Assembly: GCF_002943565.1 (NCBI RefSeq) | Contig: NZ_PJCH01000011.1 | Coordinates: forward strand, 124,001 to 188,000 | Reading direction: 5' to 3' | Source of the DNA: Hyphococcus luteus | Lineage (GTDB): Bacteria > Pseudomonadota > Alphaproteobacteria > Caulobacterales > Parvularculaceae | DNA length: 64,000 nt | Shown here: in pieces, positions 10,134-20,417 of the stretch | Layout: each line of letters starts with the position of its first letter | Numbering within the stretch: position 1 is the first letter of the stretch | Notes under the pieces: generated by a model | Told to the model about the DNA's origin: nothing | Databases searched by the model: none | Seen by the model: only the letters and a program-made list of their open reading frames with translations | Position numbers and translations under genes: made by a program

Positions 10134-10844
10134 ATGCTGCTTCTCGTGGGTCTTGGCAATCCCGGCGACAAATACGCCCGACACCGGCATAATGTCGGCT
10201 TCATGGCCGTGGACGCGATCGCGGACGCCGCCGGTTTCAGCCCGGCGCGCTCGAAATTCCAGGGCGAGCTGCGCGAAGGCCTGCTCGGCGGCGAAAAGAC
10301 GCTGATCCTCAAACCCCAGACCTATATGAACGACTCCGGCCGCTCGGTCGGCGAAGCGGCGCGGTTTTACAAAATCGCCCCTGAGGACATTGTCGTCTTT
10401 TACGACGAGCTCGACCTCGCCCCCGGCAAGATCCGGATGAAAACCGGCGGCGGCGCGGCCGGCCATAACGGCATCCGCTCCATCGACGCCCATATCGGCA
10501 ACAATTTCCGCCGGGTGCGGATCGGAATCGGTCACCCAGGCGACAAGTCCCGCGTCACCGGCCATGTGCTCGGCGACTTCTCCAAGACCGATCAGGACTG
10601 GCTCGGGCCGATGCTGGAGGCCATCGCCGGCGCGGCCGCGCATCTCGCGGACGGGGACGACAACCGCTTCCAGACGGCGGTCGCCCAGAAACTGGCCCCG
10701 CAGAGAAAGCCGGCTCCAGCGAAGCCGCTCGAAAAAGACGATCCGCCCGCGGTCAAATCCGCGAGCCCGGAACCGAAAGGCTCCAAATCTCCGTTGAATG
10801 TCTTCGCCGAAGTCTTCAAAAAGCGCGGCGATAAGGAAAACTAG
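10134..10844 (+). CDS. pth: Peptidyl-tRNA hydrolase
   Basis: Pth releases tRNA from peptidyl-tRNAs dropped by the ribosome. The catalytic His lies in ARHRHNVGFMAVD (residue about 20), and the conserved YDELDLAPG and GGGAAGHNGIRSI motifs are present. The protein has 236 residues against about 190 for the family. The extra 40 residues form a Pro/Lys-rich tail ending FAEVFKKRGDKEN and look like a disordered extension. The start lies 51 bases after rplY and the stop 12 bases before ychF, consistent with one operon. Confidence 0.95.
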   Translation: MLLLVGLGNPGDKYARHRHNVGFMAVDAIADAAGFSPARSKFQGELREGLLGGEKTLILKPQTYMNDSGRSVGEAARFYKIAPEDIVVFYDELDLAPGKIRMKTGGGAAGHNGIRSIDAHIGNNFRRVRIGIGHPGDKSRVTGHVLGDFSKTDQDWLGPMLEAIAGAAAHLADGDDNRFQTAVAQKLAPQRKPAPAKPLEKDDPPAVKSASPEPKGSKSPLNVFAEVFKKRGDKEN

Positions 10845-10856
10845 AAAGACCGTTCC

Positions 10857-11954
10857 ATGGGTTTCAAATGCGGCATTGTCGGCTTGCCGAATGTGGGCAA
10901 GTCCACGCTTTTCAACGCGCTCACCAAGACGGCGGCGGCGCAGGCGGCGAATTATCCCTTCTGCACCATCGAACCGAATGTTGGAGACGTCGCGGTGCCC
11001 GAACCGCGCCTCAAACAACTCGCCGAAATCGCCGGCTCGAAGGAAATCATCCCGGCGCGGATGCAGTTCGTGGACATCGCCGGGCTGGTCAAAGGCGCGA
11101 GCCAGGGCGAAGGCCTCGGCAATCAGTTTCTCGCCAATATCCGCGAAGTCGATGCGGTGGTCTATGTCCTGCGCTGCTTCGACGATGACGACGTCACCCA
11201 TGTGGCGAACAAGATCGATCCGATTGCGGATTTCGAAACGGTGGAAACCGAGCTGATGCTCGCCGACCTCGAAAGCCTCGAAAAGCGCCGGGTCAATCTC
11301 GAGAAAAAAGCCAAAGGCCAGGACAAGGAAGCCAAAGCCCTCCTCCTTCTCGTGGACAAGGCGCTGGCCGAACTGCGCGAGGGCAATCCGGCCCGCAATG
11401 CGGAGATCAGCGAAGAAGAAAAGAAAGACTGGGCCGGTTTGCAATTGCTCACCGCAAAGCCTGTGTTGTTCGTCGCCAATGTGGACGAGGCGTCCGCGGC
11501 GGACGGCAATGCTTACTCAAAGCTTGTCGAAGACCGTGCAGCGAAAGAAAGCGCAGGCGCCGTTGTCATTTCCGCCAAGATCGAATCCGAACTCGCCCAG
11601 CTTTCCGACGAGGAACAGGCGGAATATCTCGAAACCATTGGGCTTGAAGAACCGGGCCTCAACCGCCTGATCAGCGCAGGTTTCGACCTTCTCGGCCTTC
11701 AGACCTATTTCACCGTCGGCCCGAAAGAAGCGCGCGCCTGGACGGTGAAGCGCGGTGCCACCGCGCCGCAGGCGGCGGGCGTCATCCACACCGATTTCGA
11801 AAAAGGCTTCATCCGCGCCGAGACCATCGGCTTTGACGATTACGTCGCACTCAAAGGCGAACAGGGCGCGAAGGAAGCCGGCAAGATGCGCCTTGAAGGC
11901 AAGGAATACATCGTCCAGGACGGCGATGTGATGCATTTCCGCTTCAACACCTGA
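10857..11954 (+). CDS. ychF: Redox-regulated ATPase YchF (OBG family)
   Basis: A 365-residue P-loop NTPase that binds the ribosome and prefers ATP. The G1 motif GLPNVGKST is at residues 8-16, and [20 protein letters not shown] carries the G3 region. The specificity motif reads NVDE rather than the NKxD of GTPases, as expected for YchF (usually NVNE). A coiled-coil arm lies at about 130-175, and a C-terminal TGS domain (about 280-365) ends DVMHFRFNT. It follows pth by 12 bases. Confidence 0.96.
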   Translation: MGFKCGIVGLPNVGKSTLFNALTKTAAAQAANYPFCTIEPNVGDVAVPEPRLKQLAEIAGSKEIIPARMQFVDIAGLVKGASQGEGLGNQFLANIREVDAVVYVLRCFDDDDVTHVANKIDPIADFETVETELMLADLESLEKRRVNLEKKAKGQDKEAKALLLLVDKALAELREGNPARNAEISEEEKKDWAGLQLLTAKPVLFVANVDEASAADGNAYSKLVEDRAAKESAGAVVISAKIESELAQLSDEEQAEYLETIGLEEPGLNRLISAGFDLLGLQTYFTVGPKEARAWTVKRGATAPQAAGVIHTDFEKGFIRAETIGFDDYVALKGEQGAKEAGKMRLEGKEYIVQDGDVMHFRFNT

Positions 11955-12021
11955 CCCGTATTAACCCGCTGTTAGGCGTGTTTTTACGCGTAGTTAATCC
12001 GGACTAACTATAGTCCGCATC

Positions 12022-12738
12022 ATGAGCGTTGTTGAAAACATAGACCGCCGCCGGGCGGAACGGTATGAAGCGGCCTTCGGAGTCCGGTTCTCCGTCAATG
12101 GCGGACCGGAACATCTCAGCCCCGCGCTCAATTTCACCTCGCGCAGCCTCGCCATCAGAAGCGACATGCCGGTGCGCGCAGGCGATCATGTGGATGTGCG
12201 TTTTGGCGGCCTGCCCGATATCAAGGGCGAAGTGGCCCGCGTCTTCCCCGAAGGCTTCGCCATCATGCTGAGCAAAGGCTCGCTCGCCATGATGACGCGC
12301 AGCGATCTTCAGGCGCAAGACACTGAGTCCGAAGCGGCGCCGGAACTTAGCATTTCAAGCCCCTTCATCCGTGTGAACTCACCGGTTGCCGCCCGCGCCC
12401 TTCTCTCTTCCAGCCTTGACGACGAGCCCGGCTACAATCGGCATTTCTTATCTATCCTCACCGCCGATCCCGCCGTTCTTGAAAATGTCGGCAAGATCTG
12501 GATCAGCGCCGAGACGACCCGCTGGGTCGCCAGCGGCCTGCGCATCGAACGGCGCGGCAATCGCGGTCTTGCCGTGATGGGCTTGAATGACTGGCAGGCG
12601 CATATAGGCGCCGCTTATGGGCTCAAACTCACCTTTGTGGGCGACGAGATGCAGGAGTGGACGGTCGAGATCGAAGCCGAGCCGGTCGCCGCGCATCTTG
12701 AAACGCTGGCGCCGGCGAAGCTGGCGGTCAACGCTTAA
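12022..12738 (+). CDS. PilZ-like domain protein
   Basis: A 238-residue cytosolic protein. The N-terminus reads RRRAERYEAAFGVRF, fitting the RxxxR half of a PilZ c-di-GMP site. The second motif appears as NFTSRSLAIRSD, where the usual D/N-x-S-x-x-G has lost its Gly, so c-di-GMP binding is uncertain. The C-terminal half (about 115-238) is a separate region without a family I recognise. A 16-bp dyad, GGACTA-N4-TAGTCC (12001-12016), lies just ahead of the ATG and includes a TATAGT hexamer. No Shine-Dalgarno is obvious. The 3' end overlaps mtnP by 11 bases, tail to tail. Confidence 0.6.
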   Translation: MSVVENIDRRRAERYEAAFGVRFSVNGGPEHLSPALNFTSRSLAIRSDMPVRAGDHVDVRFGGLPDIKGEVARVFPEGFAIMLSKGSLAMMTRSDLQAQDTESEAAPELSISSPFIRVNSPVAARALLSSSLDDEPGYNRHFLSILTADPAVLENVGKIWISAETTRWVASGLRIERRGNRGLAVMGLNDWQAHIGAAYGLKLTFVGDEMQEWTVEIEAEPVAAHLETLAPAKLAVNA

Positions 12739-13609
12739 ACAGACGCCCCGCCACAGCGTCCAGCCTTTTCATCATCTCAGGGTCGCGCGCCTCTTCCGGC
12801 GTAATCACCGCCATATCGAGCGCAGTCTCGACGCCGAGCGGCGACGGCGTGCGCGTCGGTCCCAGCCGCTGCGCCAGATCCGCCGCCATGCGCGCCGCAT
12901 TCGCCGTATTCCGTTTCAAGGTTTCGAGAATCAGGCCGACCTCGACCGCGCCTTCGGTCTCATGCCAGCAATCGTAATCGGTCACCATGGCGGCGGTGGC
13001 GTAAGGCAGCTCCGCCTCGCGCGCGAGCTTCGCCTCCGGCATGTTGGTCATGCCGATGACGTCGCAGCCCCAGGAGCGATAGAGATGGGATTCGGCGCGC
13101 GAGGAGAATTGCGGCCCGTCAATGCAGATATAAGTCCCGCCGCGCTGCACGGGGACGCCAAGCGCCTCGCAGGACGCTTCCATGGCGTCGGCGAGCGCCG
13201 GGCAGACCGGATCGGCCATGGAGACATGCGCCACGAAACCGGGACCGAAGAAGCTCTTCGGGCGCATCGTGGTGCGGTCGATGAACTGATCGGCGATGAC
13301 GAAAGTCCCCGGCGTCAGCGCTTCCCGAAAAGAGCCGCAGGCGGAGACCGAAACGAGGTCGGTGACGCCCGCGCGCTTCATGGCGTCGATATTGGCGCGG
13401 TAATTGATGTGCGAGGGGGGCAGCTTATGCCCTGCCCCATGGCGCGCCAGAAACACGACCTCGACTCCGTTCAGCCGCCCACAGGTCAGCGCGTCTGACG
13501 GCGCGCCCCAGGGCGTGTCGACCTGGCGGCGCTGCGCATCTTCGAGCGCGTCCATGGAATAAACGCCCGACCCACCAATGAACCCGAGAACGCGTTTTTG
13601 TTCGGTCAT
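12728..13609 (-). CDS. mtnP: S-methyl-5'-thioadenosine phosphorylase
   Basis: MtnP splits methylthioadenosine with phosphate into adenine and methylthioribose-1-phosphate, in methionine salvage and polyamine metabolism. The 293-residue protein has the phosphate loop GFIGGSGVYSMD (9-20), RHGAGHKLPPSHINYRANI, and the ICIDGPQFSSRAESHLYRSWG active-site segment followed by IGMTNMPEAKLAREAELPYA. The family length is about 290. It precedes the DUF2269/SDR pair on the same strand but is separated by 13 bases from the upstream gene, so it may be the last gene of that set. Confidence 0.95.
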   Translation of the reverse strand: MTEQKRVLGFIGGSGVYSMDALEDAQRRQVDTPWGAPSDALTCGRLNGVEVVFLARHGAGHKLPPSHINYRANIDAMKRAGVTDLVSVSACGSFREALTPGTFVIADQFIDRTTMRPKSFFGPGFVAHVSMADPVCPALADAMEASCEALGVPVQRGGTYICIDGPQFSSRAESHLYRSWGCDVIGMTNMPEAKLAREAELPYATAAMVTDYDCWHETEGAVEVGLILETLKRNTANAARMAADLAQRLGPTRTPSPLGVETALDMAVITPEEARDPEMMKRLDAVAGRLFKR

Positions 13610-13622
13610 AGGTCGTCCCTTC

Positions 13623-14102
13623 TCACCACAGGTCGAGCGCCGGCCGGTTTGTCATCAGCCAGACAATGCCCAGAACGCTGAAAAACGCCGGGAAACCACA
13701 GGCAAACCAAATACGATAAAGCCGGAAATAATCCGGCGGCAAAACCGAATCCGCCTGCGCTGCTGCTTTCGCCAGTTTTTTCATGCGATGCTGTATCCAA
13801 ACGACAGGCAGCCAGAAAGCGCCGGTTACGAAATAAAGGATGATCGACAGCAAAAGCCAGCCTTCCGTCAACCGCCAGCCAATCAACATTGCGAGAAGAA
13901 CGCCTGTGACAGGCTGCAGGATGACAGCCGAGGCCGTGAACAGGAAGTCGGCGATGACAACGATATGCGCCGTATGGGCGATCACTTTCGCATCGCCGCT
14001 GCGATGCGCCATGACCATGAAAAAAGCGATGCCCGCCCCAGTCCCAAGAAGAACGCAAGCGCCGAGGACATGCAGCCAGCGCAGGAGAGGAACCCACTCC
14101 AT
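13623..14102 (-). CDS. DUF2269-family membrane protein
   Basis: A 159-residue integral membrane protein with four predicted helices, near 8-28, 45-70, 75-100 and 130-152. It matches the DUF2269 family by MEWVPLLRWLHVLGACVLLG, with an early His, and the GWLLLSIILYFVTGAFWLPVVWIQ helix. Function is unknown; conserved His in such proteins hints at redox or heme contact, but that is speculation. It overlaps the upstream SDR-DoxX gene (TAATG), and the two families are often paired. Confidence 0.8.
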   Translation of the reverse strand: MEWVPLLRWLHVLGACVLLGTGAGIAFFMVMAHRSGDAKVIAHTAHIVVIADFLFTASAVILQPVTGVLLAMLIGWRLTEGWLLLSIILYFVTGAFWLPVVWIQHRMKKLAKAAAQADSVLPPDYFRLYRIWFACGFPAFFSVLGIVWLMTNRPALDLW

Positions 14103-15403
14103 TATCGCTCCTCAATCATCAGCAAAGCGCATAAGGCGAGCCCCATGACCGGAAACACTTTCACGAATGGTCCCAGCGGGTCGAGCCAGAGATGAGGCGT
14201 AAAAACCGTCCCCGCGGCCAGATAAACTATCGACAGGCCAATCATGAGGGCTGCCGCCGGTCTTGCCCAAGCACGAAAGAGAATCGCGGCGCCCAGAAGA
14301 ATATCAAGGGCTGCGCCGGCAAAAACGAGAAGCCTCGCGGCGCTGTCGCCCACGCGGTCAGCGAGGATCGCCGACGCCTCGGCGTTTTGCGCAAAACCGA
14401 TGGCGCCGGACGCTATAAAGAACGCCGAGAGCAGACAGATTACGACCGGCGTCAGGAGCTGGGCTCTGGCGAAAACGCGCTCCTGTATGGTGGCGGGCAT
14501 GCCCGTCAGGGTTTCCTCGATCTTTGCAACGCCGTCTCCGGACGCTGCCCGCCATGGCGCCGGATCGCCACGCACATCATCGCGCAAGACTTTCAAAGCA
14601 GTCGTGCGCAAGGGCGGACGCCAGCCGAACCAGCCCGCCGCATCACCAAGACGCGCAGCGACGGCGCCGAACCAGTAGGGCAGCCGCAAAACGAAAGGGA
14701 CGGAGAAACCCATCTGCTCGCGAAAGGCGCGCGTGATGTCGAGCAAGCTATGCGGCGCATCCTCGACAAGATCGTATTCCGTGCGCATTTCAACACGCTC
14801 ATCGATTGCGGCGCGCACGGCCTGCGCGACGTCATTGACGGATACTGTCTGAATGCGCGCATCCGGCAGGACGATGGGAAGAACGAAGGGAAAACCGGCC
14901 AGCGCGCGGATCAGCGCCGTGCCGCCATAGGCGTTGCGCGCAATAACAAGCCCCGGCTTGAAGATCACCCAGTTGAGCGTGCTTTGCCGCAAAACAGCAT
15001 CAGCCCGCGCCTTTGACCGGAGGAATTCCGTTTCGGCGGTCTCAACCGCGCCCGGCGCTGAAATCTGGACATAGTCTTGAACGCCATTGTCTTCACAAGC
15101 TTTTATAAGAGCCTTGATGGCGGCGTCCTGCACAGCGCCCAGATTGTCGCGCATCCCGGTCTGCAAAGCGCCGGATGCGTTGACGACCGCATCAACCCCC
15201 AAAACAAACCGACGCCAATCCTCTGGCGTGAGCAGTTTGGAGATGTCTGCGGTTCGGCAATCGAGGGAGGGAAGCAAGCGCTCAGCCAATGATGAAGACC
15301 GTACGAGCCCGATGACTTCGTGACCGGCGTCCTGCACCGCCGTTGCGATCTCCTGACCGATCAGGCCGTAAGCGCCCAGAACTAAAATGCGTTTTCGGGT
15401 CAC
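14102..15403 (-). CDS. NAD(P)-binding SDR protein with C-terminal DoxX-like membrane domain
   Basis: A 433-residue fusion. Residues about 5-285 are an atypical SDR/NAD-dependent epimerase-like Rossmann domain, with the nucleotide loop LVLGAYGLIGQEIA near the start. Residues about 300-430 are four hydrophobic helices typical of the DoxX-like half that accompanies DUF2269 proteins. I chose the GTG at 15403 because GAGGGG lies four bases upstream; a TTG at 15415 would add four residues. The substrate is unknown. Translation is coupled to the DUF2269 gene downstream, so the two probably form one membrane complex (inference). Confidence 0.8.
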   Translation of the reverse strand: MTRKRILVLGAYGLIGQEIATAVQDAGHEVIGLVRSSSLAERLLPSLDCRTADISKLLTPEDWRRFVLGVDAVVNASGALQTGMRDNLGAVQDAAIKALIKACEDNGVQDYVQISAPGAVETAETEFLRSKARADAVLRQSTLNWVIFKPGLVIARNAYGGTALIRALAGFPFVLPIVLPDARIQTVSVNDVAQAVRAAIDERVEMRTEYDLVEDAPHSLLDITRAFREQMGFSVPFVLRLPYWFGAVAARLGDAAGWFGWRPPLRTTALKVLRDDVRGDPAPWRAASGDGVAKIEETLTGMPATIQERVFARAQLLTPVVICLLSAFFIASGAIGFAQNAEASAILADRVGDSAARLLVFAGAALDILLGAAILFRAWARPAAALMIGLSIVYLAAGTVFTPHLWLDPLGPFVKVFPVMGLALCALLMIEER

Positions 15404-15478
15404 AATGCCCCTCAAATGAAAACGGCGGCGCAGTCTATGCGCCGCCGTCCGGTATTCAAAATCGCAAAACCCTCAGGA

Positions 15479-16402
15479 CTACTTTTTCAGGTGTTCCCAG
15501 ATCTTGCGGTAAGACCAGTAGAGAATGCAGGCGAGGATGATCAGATAGATGATCGTCATCACGCCGAGCGCCTTGCGGGCCTCCATCTTGGGCTCAGCCG
15601 CCCACATCAGAAACTCGACGACGTCCTTGGCGTATTGCTCCACGGTCTGCGGACTGCCGTCGCCATATTCGATAATGCCGTCGGCGAGCGGCGGCGCCAT
15701 GGCGAGCGTGCCGCCTGGCGGGACTTCGACGCCGTCGACCGGATGGCCTTGATGAAGATATTCCGGCTTCATGACGGCGGTCATGTCCCCTTCGAAATAG
15801 GGGTTGTAATGCTGGCCGGGAGCGAGATTGACGGTCGGCGGCGGATCTTCATAGCCGGTAATCAGGCTGTAAACGTAATCCGGACCGGCTTTGCGCGCCT
15901 TGGTGATCAGCGACAGATCCGGCGGCAGGGCGTTGTTGTTCGCCATGCGCGCGAGCTGTTCGTTGGCGTAAGGCGGCGGAATGCGATCCGCCGGCAGGGC
16001 TTCGCGCTGGAACATTTCCCCTGTGTCGTCGGGGCCGTCCGTCACCTGATATTTGTATTTCGCCGCCAGCGCCTTGACGATCGGATTGTCGTTCGGGTTC
16101 GAGCAGTCGATGCTGTCCGCGACGCCTTCAGGGCACTCGGCAAGATAGAAAGGGCCGCCTTTCTGGCCGAGATTGCGGAACGCCACCAAATTGAGGCTGT
16201 GGCAGTTCGAGCAGACCGTTTCATAAACCTGATAACCGCGCTGCAGCGCGTTCTGGTCATAGGTGCCGAAGACCCCGGAAAAGTGCCAGTGCTGATGCTC
16301 GGGATGCTTGGCGCCCCCGCCGGCGGCGAGCGCCGCCGAATGGCCGGCGAACGCCGCGAAGAGCGCGATCATCAAAGTGCGGGCGGTGAACATGCGTTTC
16401 AT
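15479..16402 (-). CDS. petC: Cytochrome c1 subunit of bc1 complex
   Basis: The 307-residue heme c subunit of complex III passes electrons from the Rieske protein to soluble cytochrome c on the periplasmic side. It has a signal peptide (about 1-27), the heme-binding CSNCH at 64-68, a probable Met axial ligand in GTLAMAPPLADG, and one C-terminal anchor helix (about 275-297) ending in a Lys/Arg-rich tail. It is the last gene of petA-petB-petC, 14 bases after petB. This is the usual alphaproteobacterial split of cytochrome b and c1 (no fusion). Confidence 0.96.
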   Translation of the reverse strand: MKRMFTARTLMIALFAAFAGHSAALAAGGGAKHPEHQHWHFSGVFGTYDQNALQRGYQVYETVCSNCHSLNLVAFRNLGQKGGPFYLAECPEGVADSIDCSNPNDNPIVKALAAKYKYQVTDGPDDTGEMFQREALPADRIPPPYANEQLARMANNNALPPDLSLITKARKAGPDYVYSLITGYEDPPPTVNLAPGQHYNPYFEGDMTAVMKPEYLHQGHPVDGVEVPPGGTLAMAPPLADGIIEYGDGSPQTVEQYAKDVVEFLMWAAEPKMEARKALGVMTIIYLIILACILYWSYRKIWEHLKK

Positions 16403-16416
16403 CTCTCGTACGTCCC

Positions 16417-17709
16417 CTATTCCGCGGCCGCTGGCGCGCCGGGCGCGGCGGAGGTTTCTGGTTTTGACGCTTTCGGAAGCACCGATTCCGCGATCGATCG
16501 CGGCAGCGGCTTCGGCGTTTCAAGAATGCCGAGAAGCGGCAGGATAATCAGGAAGAAGGCGAAGTAATAGGCGGTCGCGATCTGGGCGAGCATCACATAG
16601 GTGCCTTCGGCCGGCTTGCCGCCGAGATAGCCGAGCGCGACGGCGGCAACGACGAACAGGACGAACCACATGCGCGCCACCGGGCGGTAACGCATGGAGC
16701 GCACTTTCGACGTATCGAGCCAGGGCAGGACGAAGAGGACCAAGATCGAGGAGAACATCGTGATGACGCCGCCGAGCTTGGCCGGAATGGGTCCGATATC
16801 GAAAGTGATCGCCCGCAGCATCGCGTAGAACGGCAGGAAATACCATTCGGGCACGATATGGGCCGGCGTCGAAAGCGGGTTCGCCTCGATATAGTTGTCC
16901 GCATGGCCGAGACCGTTCGGATTGAAGAACACGAAGGCGGCGAACAGGATCAGGAAGACCACGATCGCGAAACCGTCTTTCACCGTGTAATAAGGATGGA
17001 ACGGCACCGCGTCCTTTTTCACGTCCTTGATCTCAACGCCCGACGGGTTGTTGTTGCCCGAGGTGTGGAACGCCCAGATATGGAGCGCCACGACGCCGAA
17101 GATTGCGAACGGCAGGAGGTAGTGCAGCGAGAAGAAGCGGTTCAGCGTCGGATTGTCGACGGAGAAACCGCCCCAGAGCAAGGTGCGAATATCGTCGCCC
17201 ACGAGCGGGATCGCCGAGAACAGGTTGGTGATCACCGTCGCGCCCCAATAGGACATCTGCCCCCAGGGAAGCACGTATCCCATGAAGGCCGTCGCCATCA
17301 TGAGGAGGAAGATCACGACGCCGAGCATCCACACGACTTCGCGCGGCTCCTTATAAGAGCCGTAATAAAGCCCGCGGAACATGTGGATATAAACGGCGAG
17401 GAAGAACATCGAGGCGCCGTTCGAGTGAATATAGCGTAAGAGCCAGCCATAATTCACGTCGCGCATGATGTGTTCGACGCTGTTGAACGCCATGTCCACA
17501 TGCGGCGTGTAATGCATGGCGAGCACGACGCCGGTGATGATCTGGATCACCAGGCAGACGGCGAGGATGCCGCCGAAAGTCCACCAGTAGTTGAGGTTTT
17601 TCGGCGTCGGAAAATCCATGAAATCCGCGCTCATGCGGATGATCGGCAGGCGCTTGTCCAGCCATTTCTCGATGCCGGTCGACGGCTTATATGTAGAAGC
17701 GTGGCTCAT
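16417..17709 (-). CDS. petB: Cytochrome b subunit of bc1 complex
   Basis: A 430-residue polytopic membrane protein carrying both b hemes and the two quinone sites of complex III. Conserved stretches include [46 protein letters not shown], the [27 protein letters not shown] segment near the Qo site, and the PEWYF motif in [15 protein letters not shown]. The last 30 residues form a Pro/Ala-rich tail. It lies between petA (14-base gap) and petC (14-base gap). Confidence 0.97.
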   Translation of the reverse strand: MSHASTYKPSTGIEKWLDKRLPIIRMSADFMDFPTPKNLNYWWTFGGILAVCLVIQIITGVVLAMHYTPHVDMAFNSVEHIMRDVNYGWLLRYIHSNGASMFFLAVYIHMFRGLYYGSYKEPREVVWMLGVVIFLLMMATAFMGYVLPWGQMSYWGATVITNLFSAIPLVGDDIRTLLWGGFSVDNPTLNRFFSLHYLLPFAIFGVVALHIWAFHTSGNNNPSGVEIKDVKKDAVPFHPYYTVKDGFAIVVFLILFAAFVFFNPNGLGHADNYIEANPLSTPAHIVPEWYFLPFYAMLRAITFDIGPIPAKLGGVITMFSSILVLFVLPWLDTSKVRSMRYRPVARMWFVLFVVAAVALGYLGGKPAEGTYVMLAQIATAYYFAFFLIILPLLGILETPKPLPRSIAESVLPKASKPETSAAPGAPAAAE

Positions 17710-17723
17710 TGCTTATCGTTCTC

Positions 17724-18338
17724 CTAGCCGATCTTGACGACAGTGTCGGAAAGGAACTCAAGCGGCGGAATGGGCAGATTCTCCGGCGCCGGACCTTTGC
17801 GAATGCGGCCAGCGAGATCGTAGTGCGATCCGTGGCAGGGACAGAACCAGCCGTCATAGTCGCCGCGGTTTTCACCGGCGCTGGTGCCGAGCGGGATGCA
17901 GCCGAGATGGGTGCACACGCCGACAACGATCAGCCATTCAGGGCGCGCCTCGCCGTCGGCTGCGGTGACGCGCGCATCGTCCGTCGCTTCTTCCCCGCCG
18001 GGAAGATTGGCGTTGCGCGCCGAGTCATCCTTGAGGGCGGAAAGCGGCACGGCTTCGGCCTCGTTGATTTCCTCCTCGGTGCGGTGACGGATAAAGACCG
18101 GCTTGCCCTGCCACATCACCTTGATCGCCTGCCCCACCGGCACGGCGGACAGATCGACGTCCTTGGTGGACAAGGCCAGCACCGAGGCGTCCGGGTTCAT
18201 CTGATGCACCAGCGGCCACAAGACCGCGCCGGCGCCGGCCGCCGCGGTGGCCGCGGCGAAAATGTGGATAAAGTCGCGGCGGGTCGGTTCGCCGGTCTCG
18301 CTCGCGTCGCCGCTCTGGCTTACGTCGGATGTCGTCAT
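17724..18338 (-). CDS. petA: Rieske iron-sulfur subunit of bc1 complex
   Basis: A 204-residue Rieske protein that takes electrons from ubiquinol. The Tat-type signal anchor has [13 protein letters not shown] at 19-31. The 2Fe-2S ligands are Cys142 and His144 in CTHLGC and Cys166 and His169 in CPCHGS, with the disulfide cysteines 147 and 168 present. An insert of about 30 acidic residues (about 90-125) lies before the cluster domain, as in other alphaproteobacterial forms. It is the first gene of petABC. Confidence 0.97.
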   Translation of the reverse strand: MTTSDVSQSGDASETGEPTRRDFIHIFAAATAAAGAGAVLWPLVHQMNPDASVLALSTKDVDLSAVPVGQAIKVMWQGKPVFIRHRTEEEINEAEAVPLSALKDDSARNANLPGGEEATDDARVTAADGEARPEWLIVVGVCTHLGCIPLGTSAGENRGDYDGWFCPCHGSHYDLAGRIRKGPAPENLPIPPLEFLSDTVVKIG

Positions 18339-18493
18339 GGCTCTCTACGCCTTTTGGAAGGATGCGCCCCAAATAGAAGAATCGCGGGGGTGTTTGGCAT
18401 GTCCGTTCTACAAAGTCTAGGTGACGAAGCGCTGCGGCCTAGCGTCGCGAGGCCGCACGGGACATCCGGCAAATCCTGTGCAAAAACAGCCCC

Positions 18494-18943
18494 ATGCGCC
18501 TTGCTCTCTATCAGCCGGACATCCCCCAGAATGTGGGCGCGGCGATTCGCGCCGCCGCCTGTTTCGGGGCGGAAATGGATGTCGTCGAGCCTTGCGGCTT
18601 TCCGCTTGATTCGCGCGCGCTGCGCCGGGCGGCCATGGACTACGGGGCCATGGCGCCGCCGCGCCCCCACGCAGGCTGGGCGGCGTTTCTGGAGACAGTG
18701 GGCGAGGCCCGTCTCGTCCTCCTTACCACCAAGGCCGAACAGACGATCTGGGATTTCCAGTTCCAGCCGGCGGACATCGTCCTCATGGGCCGGGAGAGCG
18801 CCGGCGCGCCCGAGGAGGTGCACGAAAAGGCCGACGCGCGGCTGCGGATCCCTCTCGCCGCCGGGGCCCGCTCGCTCAATGTCGCGGTCGCCGCAGCGGT
18901 GACGCTCGCCGAAGCCCGGCGTCAGCTAGGCTGGACAAATTAA
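18494..18943 (+). CDS. trmL: tRNA (cytidine/uridine-2'-O-)-methyltransferase TrmL
   Basis: A 149-residue SPOUT-class methyltransferase that modifies the wobble base of tRNA-Leu isoacceptors. The N-terminus MRLALYQPDIPQNVGAAIRA and the knot motifs DIVLMGRESAGAPEEVHE and RSLNVAVAAAVTLAEARRQL are characteristic. No strong ribosome binding site is visible before the ATG. The stop overlaps the convergent host-attachment-family gene by four bases. Confidence 0.92.
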   Translation: MRLALYQPDIPQNVGAAIRAAACFGAEMDVVEPCGFPLDSRALRRAAMDYGAMAPPRPHAGWAAFLETVGEARLVLLTTKAEQTIWDFQFQPADIVLMGRESAGAPEEVHEKADARLRIPLAAGARSLNVAVAAAVTLAEARRQLGWTN

Positions 18944-19425
18944 ACGAGATCTTCGCCGGCGAACTCTTCCTTATAGGCGCGGGCTAGATGCTTCTCGATT
19001 TCATCCACCGGATGATTGGTGAGATCGTTGTCCACAGTGAAGACAAGCCGGTCCTGGGCTTCCTTATGCAGCTCTTTGCGTAGACGACCGAGGGCCTGCG
19101 GCGGCGCAAAGAGCACCAGCTTGTCGAAGGCGTTTTTCTTTGCAGCTTTGTTCAGGGTTTCGGCGAAACCCTTCTCAAACCGCTCTTTTTCGAATTCATG
19201 CCAGTCCGTATCCGCCACAGCCGATCGCTGGGCCCCGCCGGCGCCCGCATCATTAAATCGGCCCGGCCGGTTCGCGGCCTGTTCCCGGCTCGGCGGATTC
19301 TCCATCTTTTCCTTGGAAACCACGTTTAAAAAGGGTTGTTCCGGCGTGTCGTCATTAACGAAAATCAACGCTTTCTCTCCGTCCGCAACGACAACCCAGG
19401 TAATCTGGTCGGCTAAATCTCTCAT
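18940..19425 (-). CDS. Host-attachment family (baeRF-like) protein
   Basis: A 161-residue soluble protein of the 'host attachment protein' family, related to eRF1-type domains. It is recognisable by ITWVVVADGEKALIFVND, the FAETLNKAAKKNAFDKLVLFAPPQALGRLR segment, and the ending DLTNHPVDEIEKHLAR. The family name comes from a plant-associated bacterium, and its biochemical role is not settled; a ribosome-related function has been suggested for relatives. It is monocistronic and convergent with trmL. Confidence 0.82.
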   Translation of the reverse strand: MRDLADQITWVVVADGEKALIFVNDDTPEQPFLNVVSKEKMENPPSREQAANRPGRFNDAGAGGAQRSAVADTDWHEFEKERFEKGFAETLNKAAKKNAFDKLVLFAPPQALGRLRKELHKEAQDRLVFTVDNDLTNHPVDEIEKHLARAYKEEFAGEDLV

Positions 19426-19553
19426 GGCTTCACCTCGTTGTATTTTCTGCTGTTATAACAAGACAAAAGGGTGATGCGTTCCGGCGCGGTTTTGACCATA
19501 AAAGACGAACCGCATAGACCGGAAGGACGGTTTTCGGAGAGGCTTTGAGCGCC

Positions 19554-20417
19554 ATGACACTGGAAGATAAGAAACAGACAGCCAAAGCCTGGTTCGAGAC
19601 GCTGCGCGACCAGATCTGCGCCTCATTCGAAAAGCTCGAGGCCGACGCCGGACCGCTCTATGCGGACATGGCGCCCGGGCGCTTCGAACTCACCCCCTGG
19701 GAGCGGGGGCCGGACCAAGGCGGCGGGACAATGGGCATGCTCCACGGCCGCGTCTTCGAAAAAGCGGGCGTTCACGTCTCAAACGTCCATGGCGAGTTTT
19801 CCGAAGAATTCCGCAAGCAAATTCCGGGCGCGGAGGAGGATCCGCGCTTTTGGGCGTCGGGCATCTCGCTCATCGCCCATACGCGCAACCCGCATGCGCC
19901 CGCCGCACACATGAATACGCGCATGATCGTCACCACGAAATGGTGGTTCGGCGGCGGCGGCGACTTGAACCCCATGCACCCCGCCTATCGCAGCGAAACC
20001 CACGAAGACACGATGGTTTTCCACGCGGCGATGCAGGCCGCCTGCGATGCGCATGACACGGAGTATTTTCCGAAATACAAAAAATGGTGCGACGACTATT
20101 TCTACCTGCCGCACCGCAAAGAACCGCGCGGCGTCGGCGGCATTTTTTACGACCGTCACAATAGCGGCGACTGGGATGCGGACTTCGCCTTCACAAAAGA
20201 TGTGGGCCGCGCCTTCCGCGAAATCTATCCGGCGCTCGTCGCCAAACGCATGAACCAGCCCTGGACGGAGGAAGACCGGGAGAAACAGCTGATCCAGCGC
20301 GGGCGCTATGCGGAGTTCAACCTGCTTTACGACCGCGGCACGACCTTCGGCCTCAAGACCGGCGGCAATGTGAACTCCATCCTCTCCTCCCTGCCCCCGG
20401 AAGCGAAATGGCCGTAA
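19554..20417 (+). CDS. hemF: Oxygen-dependent coproporphyrinogen III oxidase
   Basis: HemF oxidatively decarboxylates coproporphyrinogen III in heme synthesis and needs O2, which fits an aerobic lifestyle. Signatures over about 287 residues are [28 protein letters not shown], and [24 protein letters not shown] at the C-terminus. I chose the ATG at 19554; GGAGAGG lies 11 bases upstream. A TTG at 19545 is closer to that box and would add three residues. The 3' end overlaps the next ORF by 10 bases. Confidence 0.95.
   Translation: MTLEDKKQTAKAWFETLRDQICASFEKLEADAGPLYADMAPGRFELTPWERGPDQGGGTMGMLHGRVFEKAGVHVSNVHGEFSEEFRKQIPGAEEDPRFWASGISLIAHTRNPHAPAAHMNTRMIVTTKWWFGGGGDLNPMHPAYRSETHEDTMVFHAAMQAACDAHDTEYFPKYKKWCDDYFYLPHRKEPRGVGGIFYDRHNSGDWDADFAFTKDVGRAFREIYPALVAKRMNQPWTEEDREKQLIQRGRYAEFNLLYDRGTTFGLKTGGNVNSILSSLPPEAKWP

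Noticed and set aside
9339-11444. 701-codon minus-strand open frame
   Set aside because: It lies opposite rplY, pth and ychF, all clearly conserved; composition (His, Arg, Phe, Asp rich) is that of a shadow frame.
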